Below, piece by piece: positions 48,601-61,254 of a DNA stretch of 64,000 nucleotides. The DNA is from Poa pratensis. Lineage: Eukaryota > Streptophyta > Magnoliopsida > Poales > Poaceae. Below the pieces are notes generated by a model. It saw nothing but the letters and a program-made list of their open reading frames with translations. It was not told where the DNA came from and did not search any database. Position 1 is the stretch's first letter. Every line of letters begins with the position of its first letter. Position numbers and translations under genes: made by a program. The stretch covers positions 1,583,337-1,647,336 of the forward strand of contig CAMZMU010000012.1 in assembly GCA_947311845.1 (NCBI GenBank). The letters run 5' to 3'.

Positions 48601-50013
48601 TTCCGGAGCATGTCTCCGACCAACGGATTCCCCTCCGGCGCTTGTCTTTATCCGACCGATGTCTCTCCGTGTTCTACGACAAGAGTGTCACCGTCACCGT
48701 GTACCCCGACCGTCGACAAGACCGGACCACGACAACTCGAATACAACTACTTCGTCTACTTCCACGACACCGACAAACTACGATGTCCCGGTTCGGCGAC
48801 GACTACTTCCACGACGACGACTACCTCTACGGATCAAATTTCCCGGCTTTGACCCCGAAGTTCTTCGACCCCTCCTGCCGACTGTTGTTTGTTGTTTTGA
48901 GGTTGATTAGCATGACTAGTACAACTATTTTAATATGTTAGTACTGTTAGTTTTTCTTACATAAAATTAATCTTGGTTATACTAGTGTCAGTATAGAATC
49001 ATCTGTTAATTGATTGTTTGCTTATTCGTTGTTTGTGATAGATATTATCTAGTAGCTGCTCTGTGTTCTGTAATGCTTGTAGTATGGTTGGTTTACTTTA
49101 GATTGTTGTCAACCCGTTCCTTTGCAGTAGTGTTTGTAGTGTTCTGTTAAATAACCCACCTGCACCTTCTTAACTCCTAGTCAATAACTTGTGTGAGCAG
49201 TGTTGTGAAACTTTGTTGGTTGCCTAACTATTTAATAGTATATGTCCCTAGAGCTAGTAGCATGCTCACTTGTGAGTGTGCTTAACGATTCTTGTTAATG
49301 CTTGCTTGTTAAGGTACTTTTGTCTGAAGTATTTCCTGAACTTTTGTAGCAGCCCTTGGTTTTTGACCTAATCACCCTAAAGGGTGTTCTGCTTTAGTGT
49401 TTAGTTAGAACTACCTAATTAACTATTAGGGTTGATGTGTATACTCTCTTAGGTGTATTTGTTGTCTTAGCTGTATGGACTTGATGCCTGTTGTTGTATA
49501 ACTAAGTAAATTGCTTGCTTTTGGTTGTTAGCTTAGTGTCTTGTGCAATGCTTGTTGTTTGTTATGTCCTTGTGGCATTGTCTTGTATTTTGAATGTTGT
49601 TCCTTTCTCTGTTTACGACGTTAGATACGAACGGGAAGGAACTGGAAGTGAGGAGTGGGCCTGAGGAACATCAAGATCAAGACCAAGGACATATTACCAA
49701 GCCAGGCAAGCCACCTCACCACTCCCATGAAATCCTATTATTTTTACATGCATGTTTTGTTTTCAAAATAAAATAATGCATGTTTTCTTTCTTCCGTGGC
49801 ATTTTGCCACCCAAAAACTATTTTACAAAATGTTGTTTGGCCTAAAGAGATCTACTAGTTATAATAGATTTATTAAAGTGAAACTTTACTTGAGAAGCCT
49901 TTTTACTGAAGGCGCTATCAAGAAAATTAATTTCTTTAGTTATATATCCATACTCTCATCTCAAAACTATAGGATGGGGACCTGGTTTTTATGAAAATGT
50001 TTTCGGAGGAAAA

Positions 50014-50183
50014 ACCCGAGCCGCTGGGAGCACTCGGAGAGAAAGTGTTTTACAAAACCCGGGGTGCTGGGAGCAACCGGAGAAGTTTACAAAAACCCGA
50101 GATGCTGGGAGCAAATCGGAGATGTTTACGAAAACCCGAGCTGCTGGGAGCAGTCGGAGAAGGAGATGTTTTGGAAAACAAAG
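50014..50183 (+). repeat. Four imperfect tandem units of about 43 bp
   Basis: Each unit contains AACCCGRGNTGCTGGGAGCA followed by a CGGAGA-type end and a GTTTT-like spacer (starts near 50014, 50057, 50094 and 50133). It lies inside solo LTR C. Confidence 0.7.
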
Positions 50184-51468
50184 TACAGCCCTAGCGGATC
50201 TTGCCCGACAATTTTAACAGTACAACCACATTACTCCAAAATGGGCACGGGGCCTACCCGAAGCTTGTTTGTGTTAGTGCGAGCTTGAACTCAAAATTTG
50301 CTAGACGGGGTTCGAGTCCCCTGAACCGAATGCCGCAATAAGGAAATTGGGCATACAAAGTGTGGGGTTAAAGTCCGCCACCGGGAAGCAGCGGTGGGTC
50401 TCCTGTTATGGCGGTGTGAGGCTAGGGGTAACCGGTTGCAAACGGCTAGCTCACTCGGTGCCGGGGAGAACAAACCCATCGAGGAGAACGACTGTCGCAC
50501 TAGCATCGACATAGCGGAAGTTAGGATTGGTGGTCTGATGGGTGCATGCTGTCTCTGCGCAGTCCGTGGCTGTCCACGGCAGACTGTCCATATCTTGTGG
50601 TGAAAGTGTACAACCTCTGCAGAGTGTAAAACTATTCGAATAGCCGAGTCCTCGGTCATGGACGGTTGGAAGGCCACCGATCTAGGCGTGCGGGCATTTT
50701 TGTTTTAAAAAGGAAAAAGTGGTTTTGTTGGAAAACAAGGAGGCAACAAGAAGGTACCTGGGAGGTACGGATTTTGGGAGAAGATGGTTGGTCTCGGGGA
50801 GTCAACCAGTCGGAACCCGGAAAGGAAAAAGGGGCATCCCTATCCTAGTGTTTTGAAAAAGTTTTACATAAAGTGTTTTCAAACGTGGAAATGGTTTCTG
50901 CCATTTCTAAAAGAAGGAGAATTATATCTCCAAATGCCTTTTTCACCAAAGATATAGAGATGTTGTATTCTCTATGTCTAAAAGCATCGTTTGCGAAAAT
51001 TAAGCCCTATAGTCATATATTGCAGCTATCCCAGATTTCGAAAACGCTTTTATTGCATTACCATGAAAACTTAAGCCTGGTGGTGGTCTCGCGAGTACGT
51101 AATTGTACTCATGGCTGTGTCCCTGGATATTCCAATGTCCAGATTTTCAACGAGAAGACCTACGCCGAAGATGAGGAGTATGCTGAAGATGGAGAGTTCG
51201 TCGACGTCTTTGCGAACTAGGCCGTCTTCCCAGTCAGCTGCCTGTAGGTGTTTTGGCAAATGACTTGGGCTCCACGTTGTTTGGAGATTCCGCTGCAAGA
51301 ACCTTTTGAAGAAGTATTACTTCAAACAAGTAAGTATTATGATTCGGTATTTATGGATGTTCTTTCGATACAAGTTTGATTGTGCTCAGCGACACACTGA
51401 TCATGGGATCGCTGATGTTGTAGGCACAAGGGAATTTCGGACAGCTGATCCGGGGTTCCCACAGCGAC

Positions 51469-52577
51469 AGGAGGCTCCCGCGGCGTGGCGGCGAGCAAAT
51501 TCGGGGCAACAGCGATAGGGCAGGGAGGCATGATGGCGATCTGAAAAAATAGCTGCGGGGTGGGGACTCGTTCGTGGATGTTTTTGATGGGTCGTGCGGG
51601 ATTAGCGGTGACTGACACTATTTTACCGCTAAGCGCGGGAGGAATATTGAGCGTTCATCGTGAGGTTGAGCGGCCACGATTGGTTGGATCACCCCTATCT
51701 CTCCTTTTTTATATTAGTGGTGATGTGTTGTACCCAGTTATTTTTGAATCAATTCATTATCTTTGCTCCATTTAATTATTCTTGGATCAATACATTTTTT
51801 GCTCCATTTCACTATTCTTGGATCAATACATTGTTTTTGCTTCATTACACGTCATTTTGGCTTTGCACTTTGAAATTAATAGCATTTACACCATTTATAG
51901 TGAACTTATTGGATTGTTAGATTCCACAAATTGCAAGTCGATTTTGTGATAGATAATGAAAAGTAGTTAAAGGGAACACAACGATAATCTTGTTGGTTAG
52001 CGTAATATTTTATCCCACCCCCTTTTCAAGAAAAAGGGTTACATCTAGGACATTTCTCTATTCTTTCACTAATATGTATTGTTATGATTTATTTGTCCCA
52101 CTCTCATTTGGAACAATATTGGACCATAATACGAACCAATGAGTAGGAAGCAATAACAATTTACGGTTTATGGATAAACTGTTTTCCAAGATTCACAAGC
52201 ATTGTGCATGCTTTAAACTATGAAGTCTTGGATATTACATGAGTACATGCCGTAGTAAGTGCTTTGTAGTAAACTTACTACGTGGTTTGTTTATTTTGAG
52301 GAAAAAATGCTCACGATTTCGATTTACTGTTTTGCATATTTAATATTTTGATGCAACATGGTTAGTGCAATTTTTATGTACAAAGATACAAGTGGCGGGT
52401 TGGGATTAGCTGTCGGATTACAATTAGAGGGCATACCATCGTTAGACATAATGGTCCCTCATCTGTTCCTAATTATACGATGTTTAAGATATTTCAATTT
52501 GCATTACATACATACTGAAATAAACTAACAAACACCACAGTAAAATGAGTCTAGATATAAAGTTAGAGCATTGTATA
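51469..52577. other. Intergenic stretch, no gene seen
   Basis: The GC-rich first 200 bases continue the locus interrupted by solo LTR C; the rest is AT-rich. A tandem repeat of about 35 bp (TTGCTCCATT followed by ATTCTTGGATCAATACATT) lies at about 51765-51845. Confidence 0.4.
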
Positions 52578-52579
52578 TA

Positions 52580-52754
52580 CTCACTCCGTGTCAAAATAAG
52601 ACTTTCTAACCTTTTCTGCACACATGTATTTAGATATGTTTTAGTGCAAACATACATGAATCTTGCACTAAAACATATCTAGATAAATGCGTGCAGAAAA
52701 AGGCTAGAAAGTACTCGTGTCTCCGGGCATAATTATATTTTGATACGGAGGGAG
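52580..52754. mobile_element. Stowaway MITE with an internal insertion
   Basis: Its ends are CTCACTCCGTGTCAAAATAA and TATTTTGATACGGAGGGAG, with TA on the left (52578-52579) and CA, a mutated TA, on the right. The right arm is interrupted by extra bases including ACTCGTGTCTCCGGGC, which also occurs outside the element at about 52842. It is in the NBR1 upstream region. Confidence 0.75.
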
Positions 52755-53388
52755 CAATTAGAAACGTGATGGAGTAATGTGCTACTATCATGAATTTACG
52801 CGCAAGATTACAGTTTTGAGGACCGATGCTTCCATCACAGCACTCGTGTCTCCGGGCGGGGTCTGATTGGTGCAGATCTTCGCGACGCGTCACCACGGTC
52901 CGTTCCTTAGCTCGCTCATCAAACGCAACGCTCAACTTACACGCCAAGAAGAGCGCAGCGCATCGTCTGACGACCAGAGTTGAATGCTCCGAAGTCCCAA
53001 ACTAATATCAGGGTCCCACACGGATCCACCCCAGGCGGATCGAGGTTCACTCGCCTTGCGGAGAAAGAAGATGCTAGGAATAAAATACCCTAACGTTCGA
53101 GACCCTTATCCAAACACCGCCCACTGACACGTCGGTCCCACGGGTGGTGGCGCCCACAAAGACAAGTCGTCACACTGGACATGGACATGCGTTTAAATGC
53201 ATTCTAACCCTCAACACTCCCACAAATTTCACCCAAACCCACACTCCCACAAACCCAGCAGACGACTTTACACCGAGCCCCCTCCTACCCGCGGAAACGG
53301 CACGTCGCTGGCGCGTGGGGCCGGGGACTTCATTGCCCAACGGTGTCCTCCCGTCCTTCGCACCGAAGGAAACGGAGGGAGCGTGCGT

Positions 53389-53396
53389 GATAAAAG
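53389..53396 (+). promoter_or_regulatory. Possible TATA box of the NBR1 gene
   Basis: GATAAAAG lies about 210 bases before the NBR1 start codon, in a GC-rich region, leaving room for a leader of about 180 bases rich in CCGCCGC and CTTCCTC. It is only a positional and motif match. Confidence 0.35.
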
Positions 53397-53602
53397 GGGA
53401 CTCTGGTACGCCGGGCACCGCACATCACCACTCCCCCCCACGCCACCACCACCAGCACAACCACCGCCGCTGCGGCTCACGGCTACGCAGCTCGTCCGCC
53501 GCCGTCGCTCTCCACGGTTCACGGCCGCTAACTTCCTCTAGGGTTTGACCCGCACGATCGCCGCTTCTTCCTCCCGACCGAGGGTTTCCCCCGCCGGCCG
53601 AG

Positions 53603-56600
53603 ATGTCCGGCCCGCCGTTCGACGGCCTCGCGTCGGGGCCCGACCCCTGGGACGTCGTCGTCAAGGTGAGTCGATCTGTAGCTGTGGTTTATTTCGCGAT
53701 TGGTGATTTGAACATGTGCGAGGGAGAGGAACCGCGCCTGCTGGGGTTTGATTGTCGTCGTTTGGGGGTTTCTGACGGCTTATTCGGTCACCGATCAGAT
53801 TGATTTCTCGTGCTAGGTTTTTATGCTGCATATACCATGACCATATATGACGGTAACATAATAGGATTTCTAGTTAACTTTTTACCCTCAATTAGGTGAG
53901 GGATAGATCGATGACACAGGTTGCGCGTGTCGACTGGCTGAGACTCCTCTGTTTCTTAGAATGGTGTAATATGTGTACATAATTCTCTCCGGGGATCAAA
54001 TTTGGAGGGAACTTAGGTTATGCGCGTGGTGTGGCTCAGCAAATGAGATTTTAGATTGGAGATTGAGATTGGATGGCGTTGGCTTTGCTCCTGTTTGTGG
54101 ATGACATATGCACCTGCCCATGTTTTAGTTCAAAATCGGTTTGTTAGATCGTGTTTGTTTATTCAATAATAACTCAGTATTACTGTTTCATCATGGATCG
54201 GTGCATTTTGCACTTCTGTTTAGGATATAGGCAAAGCACGAAGTAAGACAATTCTATTTTGCCGTCAAAATCTGAGAATTTGAAAACAGTTTATTGGTGG
54301 TTTAATACTCGTATAGGATACAAAGCGTGAAGTAATCTTATGCCAGTATCGATATGATTTGATGTCTAGTGGCAATTATTACGGTAACATAGTCCCAACG
54401 CATAATCTCAGTATGGATATCATTTGGTTTCTAGTGACTTTCATGATTATGTGGTGTGTTGTATCATTTTCTTCAAGTAATCACTGGTCAGTTGACTAGT
54501 CCTTTGTCCATTACATGTCACTGTAGCGTAGTGCAGTGTACACAATTTTCTTCAATTGAATTCCTTACTATGTTGTGTTGAGATGTTCATTTTATGTCAC
54601 TCTCAATATAGCTTTGTAGTTTTTTCCAGTTACTCTCTGGTTTGTATCCCTGTGGACAGATCCTTCTGAATGATTTAAAACTTTATGACTTGATGAACGA
54701 GTAGCATAAATAATCTTAATATTGGTTGTTTCGTTGATGGGCTGATTTTTGTTTACATTGGGGTTTCTTTCTTCAAGATGTCAAACATCGCATCCATTAG
54801 GATACAAGTCTACGTTTCTACAATCTACAGCTTTATCTGTGATAGATGTTCCTGTCTCTCGCATAGGCTAATGTCACGTAACCTAAATCTGTGCACTTCC
54901 CTCTTTGTGCATTGATAATCTAGAACTATAATACTTGCGCTATGATTGATCTGTGCTCTTACTCCTTTTACCTGATTGGTAGAAAAGAAGAAAATATGAT
55001 CAATGCAATAATTGAGTTTGAAATAATTACCTCACAAATTTTCCCCTCACCAGTAATAAGAAATATTATGCTCACAGACCTCACATCTACTATAGCTTAG
55101 TGTTACACTGTTGCCAACATAATAAACTCTCAGGAGGAGTTATCCTTTTCTGTCTATTATTGTATGGTCATGAGTCTGTACTGTATGTATCCATCATCAT
55201 ATGCTTTTTGAGTGTTGATCATGTGACTATCCTTTAAAACCTTGTAGTAATGTCTAGCAGGAAATTTCTAAACCATTGCTTTGACATGATTGCTCGTTGA
55301 CAAAAAAACAATTATGGCATTTTGGATCTTTGTTATTCGAAGATGGTTGTGAGGATTGTAGTGGCAGGTTTTTTATGTCTTGATGTTAGTATGCTCGTGT
55401 GTCATGTGATATAATTATGTCATTCACGGAGTTCTCATTTCCCCCTTTCTTGAATTCCAGGTCAAATATGGTGGGACACTTAAGAGGTTCAATGGTTATG
55501 TCAATGGAACACACTTCACTCTGAATCTATCTGCTCTCCGGTCAAAAATTGCGAGTGCTTTTAAGTTTGGCCCTGATGTGGACTTCATTCTCACTTACAC
55601 TGATGATGATGGGGATGTTGTCATGCTGGATGATGATGAGGACTTGCACGATGCAGCCATCCAACAGAAACTGAACCCTCTCAGAATTAGTGTTCAGTTA
55701 AAGAACAGCCACACAGGTGCATCTCAGGCTGAGCAGCAGGATCCTACACCGCTTAGGGCCACCACTCAGGATCCATTAGCTCAGATAAAATCAGTTATTG
55801 ATGAAGCTTTAAAGCCTGTATCAGAATCTTCGAGATCCATTGCAAGGGAAGATCCACTAGCTCATTTAAAATCAGCTCTCGAGGAATCAATGAAGGCTAT
55901 CCATGAGCCAATTCCTGAATCCCTTGCAAAGCTTTCACGTGAAGTACTTGATGCAGCACCACCGCAATTAGCTGAACTGATTAAACCTTTTGTAAACTTG
56001 ATCACATCAACCAACAGTAGCCAATCTGCTGGGCATGCTCATAGCCCATCTGGCTCCTCCAGTGATGTGCAGCAAGCACAGGTTGGTCTCAAAGCTAATG
56101 ACCAACCCAAAGTTGAGGCAAGGGATTCACGACCCTTGAAAGCACAGACCCCTGGATCATCTCCTAAGATAGGAGGCCTTAAGAGTGTGTTAGTTGATGC
56201 TCCTGCTTCTCAAGGCCAACGAGAATCATTATATCCTTCTGTTGAGGAGATGGTGTTCACCACTAATACAGGTGGCAACAAATCTGGTAGCAAGGGAACG
56301 AGTGATGCTCAAGGCAAGGGAAAATCTGTTATGCACTCTGCTGTGCCTATCGCCCCTCCCGCTGTTCCTGACTTCACAGTTCCTTTCAATGCTGCTGAGT
56401 TCAGAACTCCTAGTTTCAGAACTCCTTTCAATGCTACTGACTTCAGTACTCCTTTCAATGGATTTGGAAATGAATGGTCCCAGGCACGAAGATGGGCTGA
56501 TGAATGGTCCCAGCCGAGATCCATTCGGCAGCCTGAAGCTAAAGCCAAACCATCTAACGATCATAATTGGCGTATTCCAATGTATAAAGAGCACCATCCA

Positions 56601-58586
56601 TCGCCACCAGTGCCTCATGCACCCTTGGGCTATGGACATTGTCCACGATTTCCTTACCCTGGCCGCCTTCTATCTACTGGGCGTCTGTATGGCGATCATG
56701 GCAATAACAGCGAGAACCCGTCACGAACTTCACACAGATGGATTCAGTGTGATGGTTGTGGAGTTCAACCAATAGTTGGTCCACGCTTCAAGTCTAACGT
56801 GTAAGATCTTCATTAGTCACAACCGTTCTTAAACAATAATTTATTAATAGCTGTTTTCTGGTGTTCGTACTCTGACATCTTTGCTCTTTGCCATCAGGAA
56901 AGAAGATTATGACCTTTGTGATACCTGCTTTCGTCGTATGGGCAGTGAGGTTGAGTACACCAGAATTGACAAGCCAATCTTGCCACACAAGCTATCTCGG
57001 GACCCCAACTTGGTAAGTTCCTTAAGTCAGTATGAATAAGTTGCTAGGTGTGAACTAGCTGAGGCATTTTTGCTCTTATAAAATTAGCTGCTTCAATCTT
57101 GAAGCCCTGAAGATTAATTTGTTGCAATTGAGCATTGACCTGTTCTTCATAAATTGTGCAATCATCAGGGTTGAATAATGTACACCTCCTTAGAATAATA
57201 ATGATATATGCATTGCTATTTTCTTGAAACCAGTTAATTAATTATTTTCCTCATTTCAGTGCCGGAAGATGCATTCACGGGCTTCGATGAAGGCAAAGCG
57301 TGATAAACTTGAAAGCCGCTTCATTTTGGATGTAACTGTACTGGATGGGACTCTTATGCCACCTTCGAGCCCATTTACTAAGATTTGGCGCATGCACAAC
57401 AATGGGTCTATCATTTGGCCCTTGGGCACACAGCTAATTTGGGTTGGTGGGGATCAATTTGCCCTGCAGACCTCTGTCCCTGTAGAGGTAGCTACCATGC
57501 ATATTGTTTTGAGTTACGGTATCAACTGTATGTTCAGCTGAATGTGTTCTCTGATTCTTAGTTTGTATGCCTGTGCAGATTCCATTGAATGGATTTCCAG
57601 TGGATCAGGAGATGGACGTTGCTGTTGATTTTGTGGCGCCTGCAAGGCCTGGGAGGTATATATCTTACTGGAGACTGGCATCACCTTCTGGTCAAAAATT
57701 CGGTCAGCGTGTTTGGGTTCATATCCAGGTGGGTATCCTTACCATTCCTTTTCTTTATGTCGATGTGTAGTCTAGACTTGTTATCTGACTACTAAATGCA
57801 TCCACAGGTGGAAGATCCATCTTTTGTCAGTGATAACAGGACAACTGCTATAAACCTTAATCTGCCCCAGGAAAGCAACATCGGAGACGCTGCTAATTTG
57901 ATTGATGTCAACATCGAGCCTGTCGACCAAGTATTGGGTGAACATGTCAAGAGCACTGAAGTGGAACTGCTGCAGCCCTTAATTTACAACGAAGCCAATG
58001 AGCCAAAGGAATCTGCATCCGCAGCAGCTCCTCTGTACCCCCTCGTCGATGTTCCCTCCTCCAGTGCGAGTGCTGCTACTTCTGCGCCAATTGTTCCTGT
58101 GCTTGCACCTGAAATCATCCCAAGGACTGTGCCTACACCCGATGATGTGCCAACAAGTTCGCTTACAAGTATCCCTGTGAATGTAGCTGTACCTGCAACC
58201 ACACCTGTGGATGCGGACATTGACAGTCTTAAGGAAGAGAAACTGCTGCAGGAGCTGGAGGAGATGGGCTTTAAGCAGGTTGATCTGAACAAGGAGATAC
58301 TCAGGCAGAATAAGTACAACCTGGAGCAATCCGTGGATGATCTGTGTGGTGTCAATGAGTGGGATCCTCTGCTCGCGGAACTGAATGAAATGGTAAGACC
58401 CAACCCAAGCCATGAATACCGCTGATATGGATGATGGTGTGTGTGGCAAGCTCCTGAACCTAGTGTTGTTCCCTCTTTCAGGGGTTTGATGACAGGGAGA
58501 CGAACCAGGAGCTGCTTGTGAAGAATGGAGGAAGCATCAAGCGGGCTGTGATGGACCTCATCGCCAGGGAGAAGAAGGACAAGTGA
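53603..58586 (+). CDS. NBR1: Selective-autophagy receptor NBR1 (Joka2)
   Basis: Seven exons join in phase to 861 aa: 53603-53665, 55461-56800, 56898-57012, 57260-57487, 57579-57728, 57808-58392 and 58482-58586. The domains in order are: PB1 (about 14-102, with acidic DDDGDVVMLDDDEDL); a disordered linker; a ZZ zinc finger (about 446-500; CDGC, CDTC); the four-tryptophan NBR1 domain (about 525-632; W549, W559, W567, W613); and two UBA domains (about 775-812 and 822-857). The ATG8-interacting motif WDPL (817-820) sits between the UBAs, as in Arabidopsis NBR1. The protein self-assembles through PB1, binds ubiquitinated cargo and links it to ATG8 on autophagosome membranes. The start MSGPPFDG is the only ATG leading into PB1. 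Intron 1 is 1.8 kb. The gene looks intact. Confidence 0.95.
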
Positions 58587-58961
58587 AGATCGTGTGCTCT
58601 TGAGCACCTAGTTATCTATATCTAATTATCTGCACGTAAATAACGAGACGACTGGTACCGCCTGTGTGCTGCTCCAGTATGTCTTGCAGTTTGCTTACTT
58701 TGCTATGGTGAACCGTGTTATTAGTGCCGAGTCTGTTCGGTGCGAACTCAACTATGATCAGATCAGTGTGCGCGTGTGATCTCTTCTATGTTCAGTGTTC
58801 GCGTGCGCGACCTGAATAGCAGCGACCTTAGTTGGTGAGCTGCGTATGTTTCAAGTTAATGGGCTTAGTAACTCTTTCTACTATCGTGACTTGTAATATG
58901 AGACCTTCATATGATCTTTGGATCTATGTTATTCTTTGTGTTTCGTGTCTTTAATCATGTA

Positions 58962-59084
58962 CTCCCTCTATTCACAAAAGGATGTCTTAACTAACTTCAA
59001 ATTTGGATATATCTACACACTAAATTATGTCTAGATATATCCAAATTTGGAGTTAGTTGAGACATCTTTTGTGAACGGAGGGAG
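58962..59084. mobile_element. Stowaway MITE
   Basis: CTCCCTCTATTCACAAAAGG pairs with CTTTTGTGAACGGAGGGAG. TA flanks it (58960-58961, 59085-59086). It is 123 bp and lies about 380 bp after the NBR1 stop. Confidence 0.88.
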
Positions 59085-59145
59085 TATGATTTGGTTTGGT
59101 TTGTTGCAAGCTGTAAGATTTCCCGCATTACTTCTCTGATTGTTA

Positions 59146-61254
59146 GGGCATGCAACGTCGGTAAGATAGTTTTATCTCAACCCTTTGTCCTTTCTTGTGT
59201 GTCTTGGGCCCAACCGCCAGCCCCAACCTCCCACCCTATTCCAATCCCCAAACCCTCATGCGACAGCCTCCCACCCTATCCTAATCCTCAAACCCTCCAG
59301 CGACTGCCGCCGCCCTCGCCCGATGGTCGACCAACACCACCATGGTGAAGCCGAAGGAGCGGCTCCCGGAGTCGGACAAGAGGGCAGTTCGGAGGGAGAA
59401 GACGCGGCAGCGTGTGGCTGAAGTGAAGGAGGCGGCGGCAGAGGCGGAAAGGGTCGCCGCCATCCAGGCCCTGGCCAGCGCGAACATCATCGCCACCCAG
59501 GCCACTGCCCGATCTGTGCTTCTCCTCAAGGGGAGGTCTTCGACGTTGCGCTTGTGGGCATCGGCCTCAGCACGATGTCGTGGCCTCCGCGGCGAGCTCG
59601 GTCTCGTCCGCAAAAGGGAAACCGCCACGTTCCTCCTCGCTCGCCCTCTCGACGGCATCGCCCGCCGCCATCCAGCCCCCAAGCGCACCGACACGTCTCG
59701 GTTCGTGGGACACGTCACCGGAGATCTCTACGATATCGGTCCCGGTGGTGCCTCCCCTAGATTTCAACGTCACTCCGAGTGCCGGCGACGTACCGGTGCG
59801 TAGCAAGACAAGGGCACGGTCCATGTCGGCCTCAGGGAGCATGCCACAACTCTGAGCAAATGATTTCGAGGAGATGTCGCCCATGACGCCAGCCAACCCG
59901 GCCTACTTCGACATCAATAGTGTCATGGAGGACATGATCTTCGGGGGAGGCGTCTACAACAACCAAGATGACGAAACTCAAGAAGAGGCCGAGGGCATGG
60001 CCGGGGACGACTCAAGTCGAGTGGTCTCTATTGATGAAGAGCCACTAGAGTTTGACGAGGAGCTCGCCCGACTCACCGCCACCCTCAAGAAGAAGAACCA
60101 AAGGACGACCTCGTACACGGACAAGGAGGATGGACTTCTTTGCGAGGCTTGGATGACAATTGGCCAATACGCAATCAATGGTGCCCAACAAAAAGTGACT
60201 GCTTTTTGGAAGAGGTGTGGAAGCATTTTCATGAGCAAAGAAAGTTGCCCCCTACCAAATCGAGACTGATCGCAATGACATCTCTCTTAGCAAGAGGTGG
60301 TCGCACATACAATGTGAGTGTAGCAAGTTCAAATCCGCCTTCGATCTTGTCAAGACCCGGCTGATGAGCGACATCGGGGTGGGGACCTTGTTCAAGCTAT
60401 GCAATACCACAAAGAGGTGTCCAAGTTCACTTTGAGCCATTGTTGGCAAATGATCACAGGATGCCCAAAGTGGATCGAGCTCTACAATTTCTTGAAAAAA
60501 ATGGGCGGCAATGGACCGAAGAAACACTCCAATGAAGATGAAGATGGTAATGAGTGCGGCCAAAACTCCGGGGGCCATGCGGTGAGGCCGAGGGGACACA
60601 AGTCCACCAAGCAATATGCCAAACGCGAGGCGATGACTCTTGCGTTGGAGGAGACACTGAAAGGGTTGATCGCCAGTAAAGAGGAGTCAACCGCCGCAAG
60701 ATATGTGGAGAAACACAAAGACAAGGAGGATGCAATGACATGCTATTTGGAGATGCAAGAGAACAAGTTAGGGATTGAAGAGAACCGGATCAAGACAGAG
60801 GAGAACCGGGTCAAGCTCGCGATGATGGCCGAGTAGAAGCGGATCATGATGACCGACTTGAGCATCATGGACCCGGGACAAAGAGTTTTGATCCTCAAGA
60901 AGCAAAAAGATGATCCGAGAACGCGATGAGTGATCTCCGTTCTCATTTATTTATAATGTCATTTGAACTATGTGTCCTTTCGTACTTTTCTATGTCATGT
61001 TTAAGTGGATAAAATTTGTATTATTCGTGTATTACTTTCTATATATGTATATCTCATATTTTGTTTGCAATTTGACAAAGGTGCTAACATTGGCCCCAAC
61101 CTAGTTTTTTTCTGATGCAAAGTCCATTTTGCGGTGGGCCGTTGGGTGCACCCACCCTAAACGGACACATGGCTCAATTGTGTCCGCGGCCGCCTCAAAC
61201 GGACAAAAACGGACACATTTCGTGTTCGTTTTGCCGTGGCCATTGGAGGTGCCC
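59146..61254 (+). mobile_element. PIF/Harbinger-type element carrying only a Myb-like ORF
   Basis: The probable ends are TTA-GGGCATGCAACGTCGG on the left and the complement of GGGCACCTCCAATGGCCACGG followed by TAA on the right (61255-61257). The match is short and the flanking triplets differ at one base, so the ends are tentative. Inside is the decayed Myb/NAM-associated frame, but no DDE transposase, so the element is non-autonomous. Confidence 0.5.
59342..60930 (+). pseudogene. Broken Myb/SANT plus NAM-associated protein (Harbinger ORF1-like)
   Basis: The coding-like sequence changes frame several times. An N-terminal Lys/Arg/Ala helix opens at 59342. A Ser/Pro-rich part then continues in a second frame and ends at a stop (59853-59855). 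A Myb/SANT-like segment (SYTDKEDGLLCEAWMTIG, about 60112-60245) follows. The next part (KRWSHIQCECSKFKSAFDLV) is in yet another frame. From 60399 comes the C-terminal NAM-associated region with YNFLKKM and a charged coiled coil, stopping at 60834-60836. Cereal relatives are common, often mislabelled glutathione S-transferase T3-like, and derive from the DNA-binding ORF1 of Harbinger transposons. With at least two frame shifts and one stop it is unlikely to make a full protein. Confidence 0.7.

Larger units (their letters stand above)
38074..51463 (+). mobile_element. Solo LTR C (5.1 kb), split by a nested retrotransposon
   Basis: It starts TGTCACGCCCCAATTTTGGG and ends GATCCGGGGTTCCCACA. The duplication GCGAC is exact on both sides (38069-38073, 51464-51468). 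Removing the nested insertion plus one GGCAC copy leaves about 5105 bp with no internal domain, so it is a solo LTR. It shares its end and a block at 50607-50670 with LTR B. ORFs of 84-274 aa at 47.8-48.9 kb are overlapping frames of a CCCGATGTTTC-type low-complexity tract. Confidence 0.85.

Noticed and set aside
47815..48941. Overlapping ORFs up to 274 aa
   Set aside because: They come from a short-unit tandem array open in several frames inside a solo LTR.
50305..50335. tRNA-like T arm (GGGGTTCGAGTCCCC)
   Set aside because: It has a perfect B-box look, but no acceptor stem, D arm or anticodon arm can be folded around it, and it lies inside an LTR.
52630..53803. ORFs of 66-134 aa around the NBR1 leader
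   Set aside because: They overlap on both strands in GC-rich leader DNA; only the first 21 codons from 53603 belong to NBR1.
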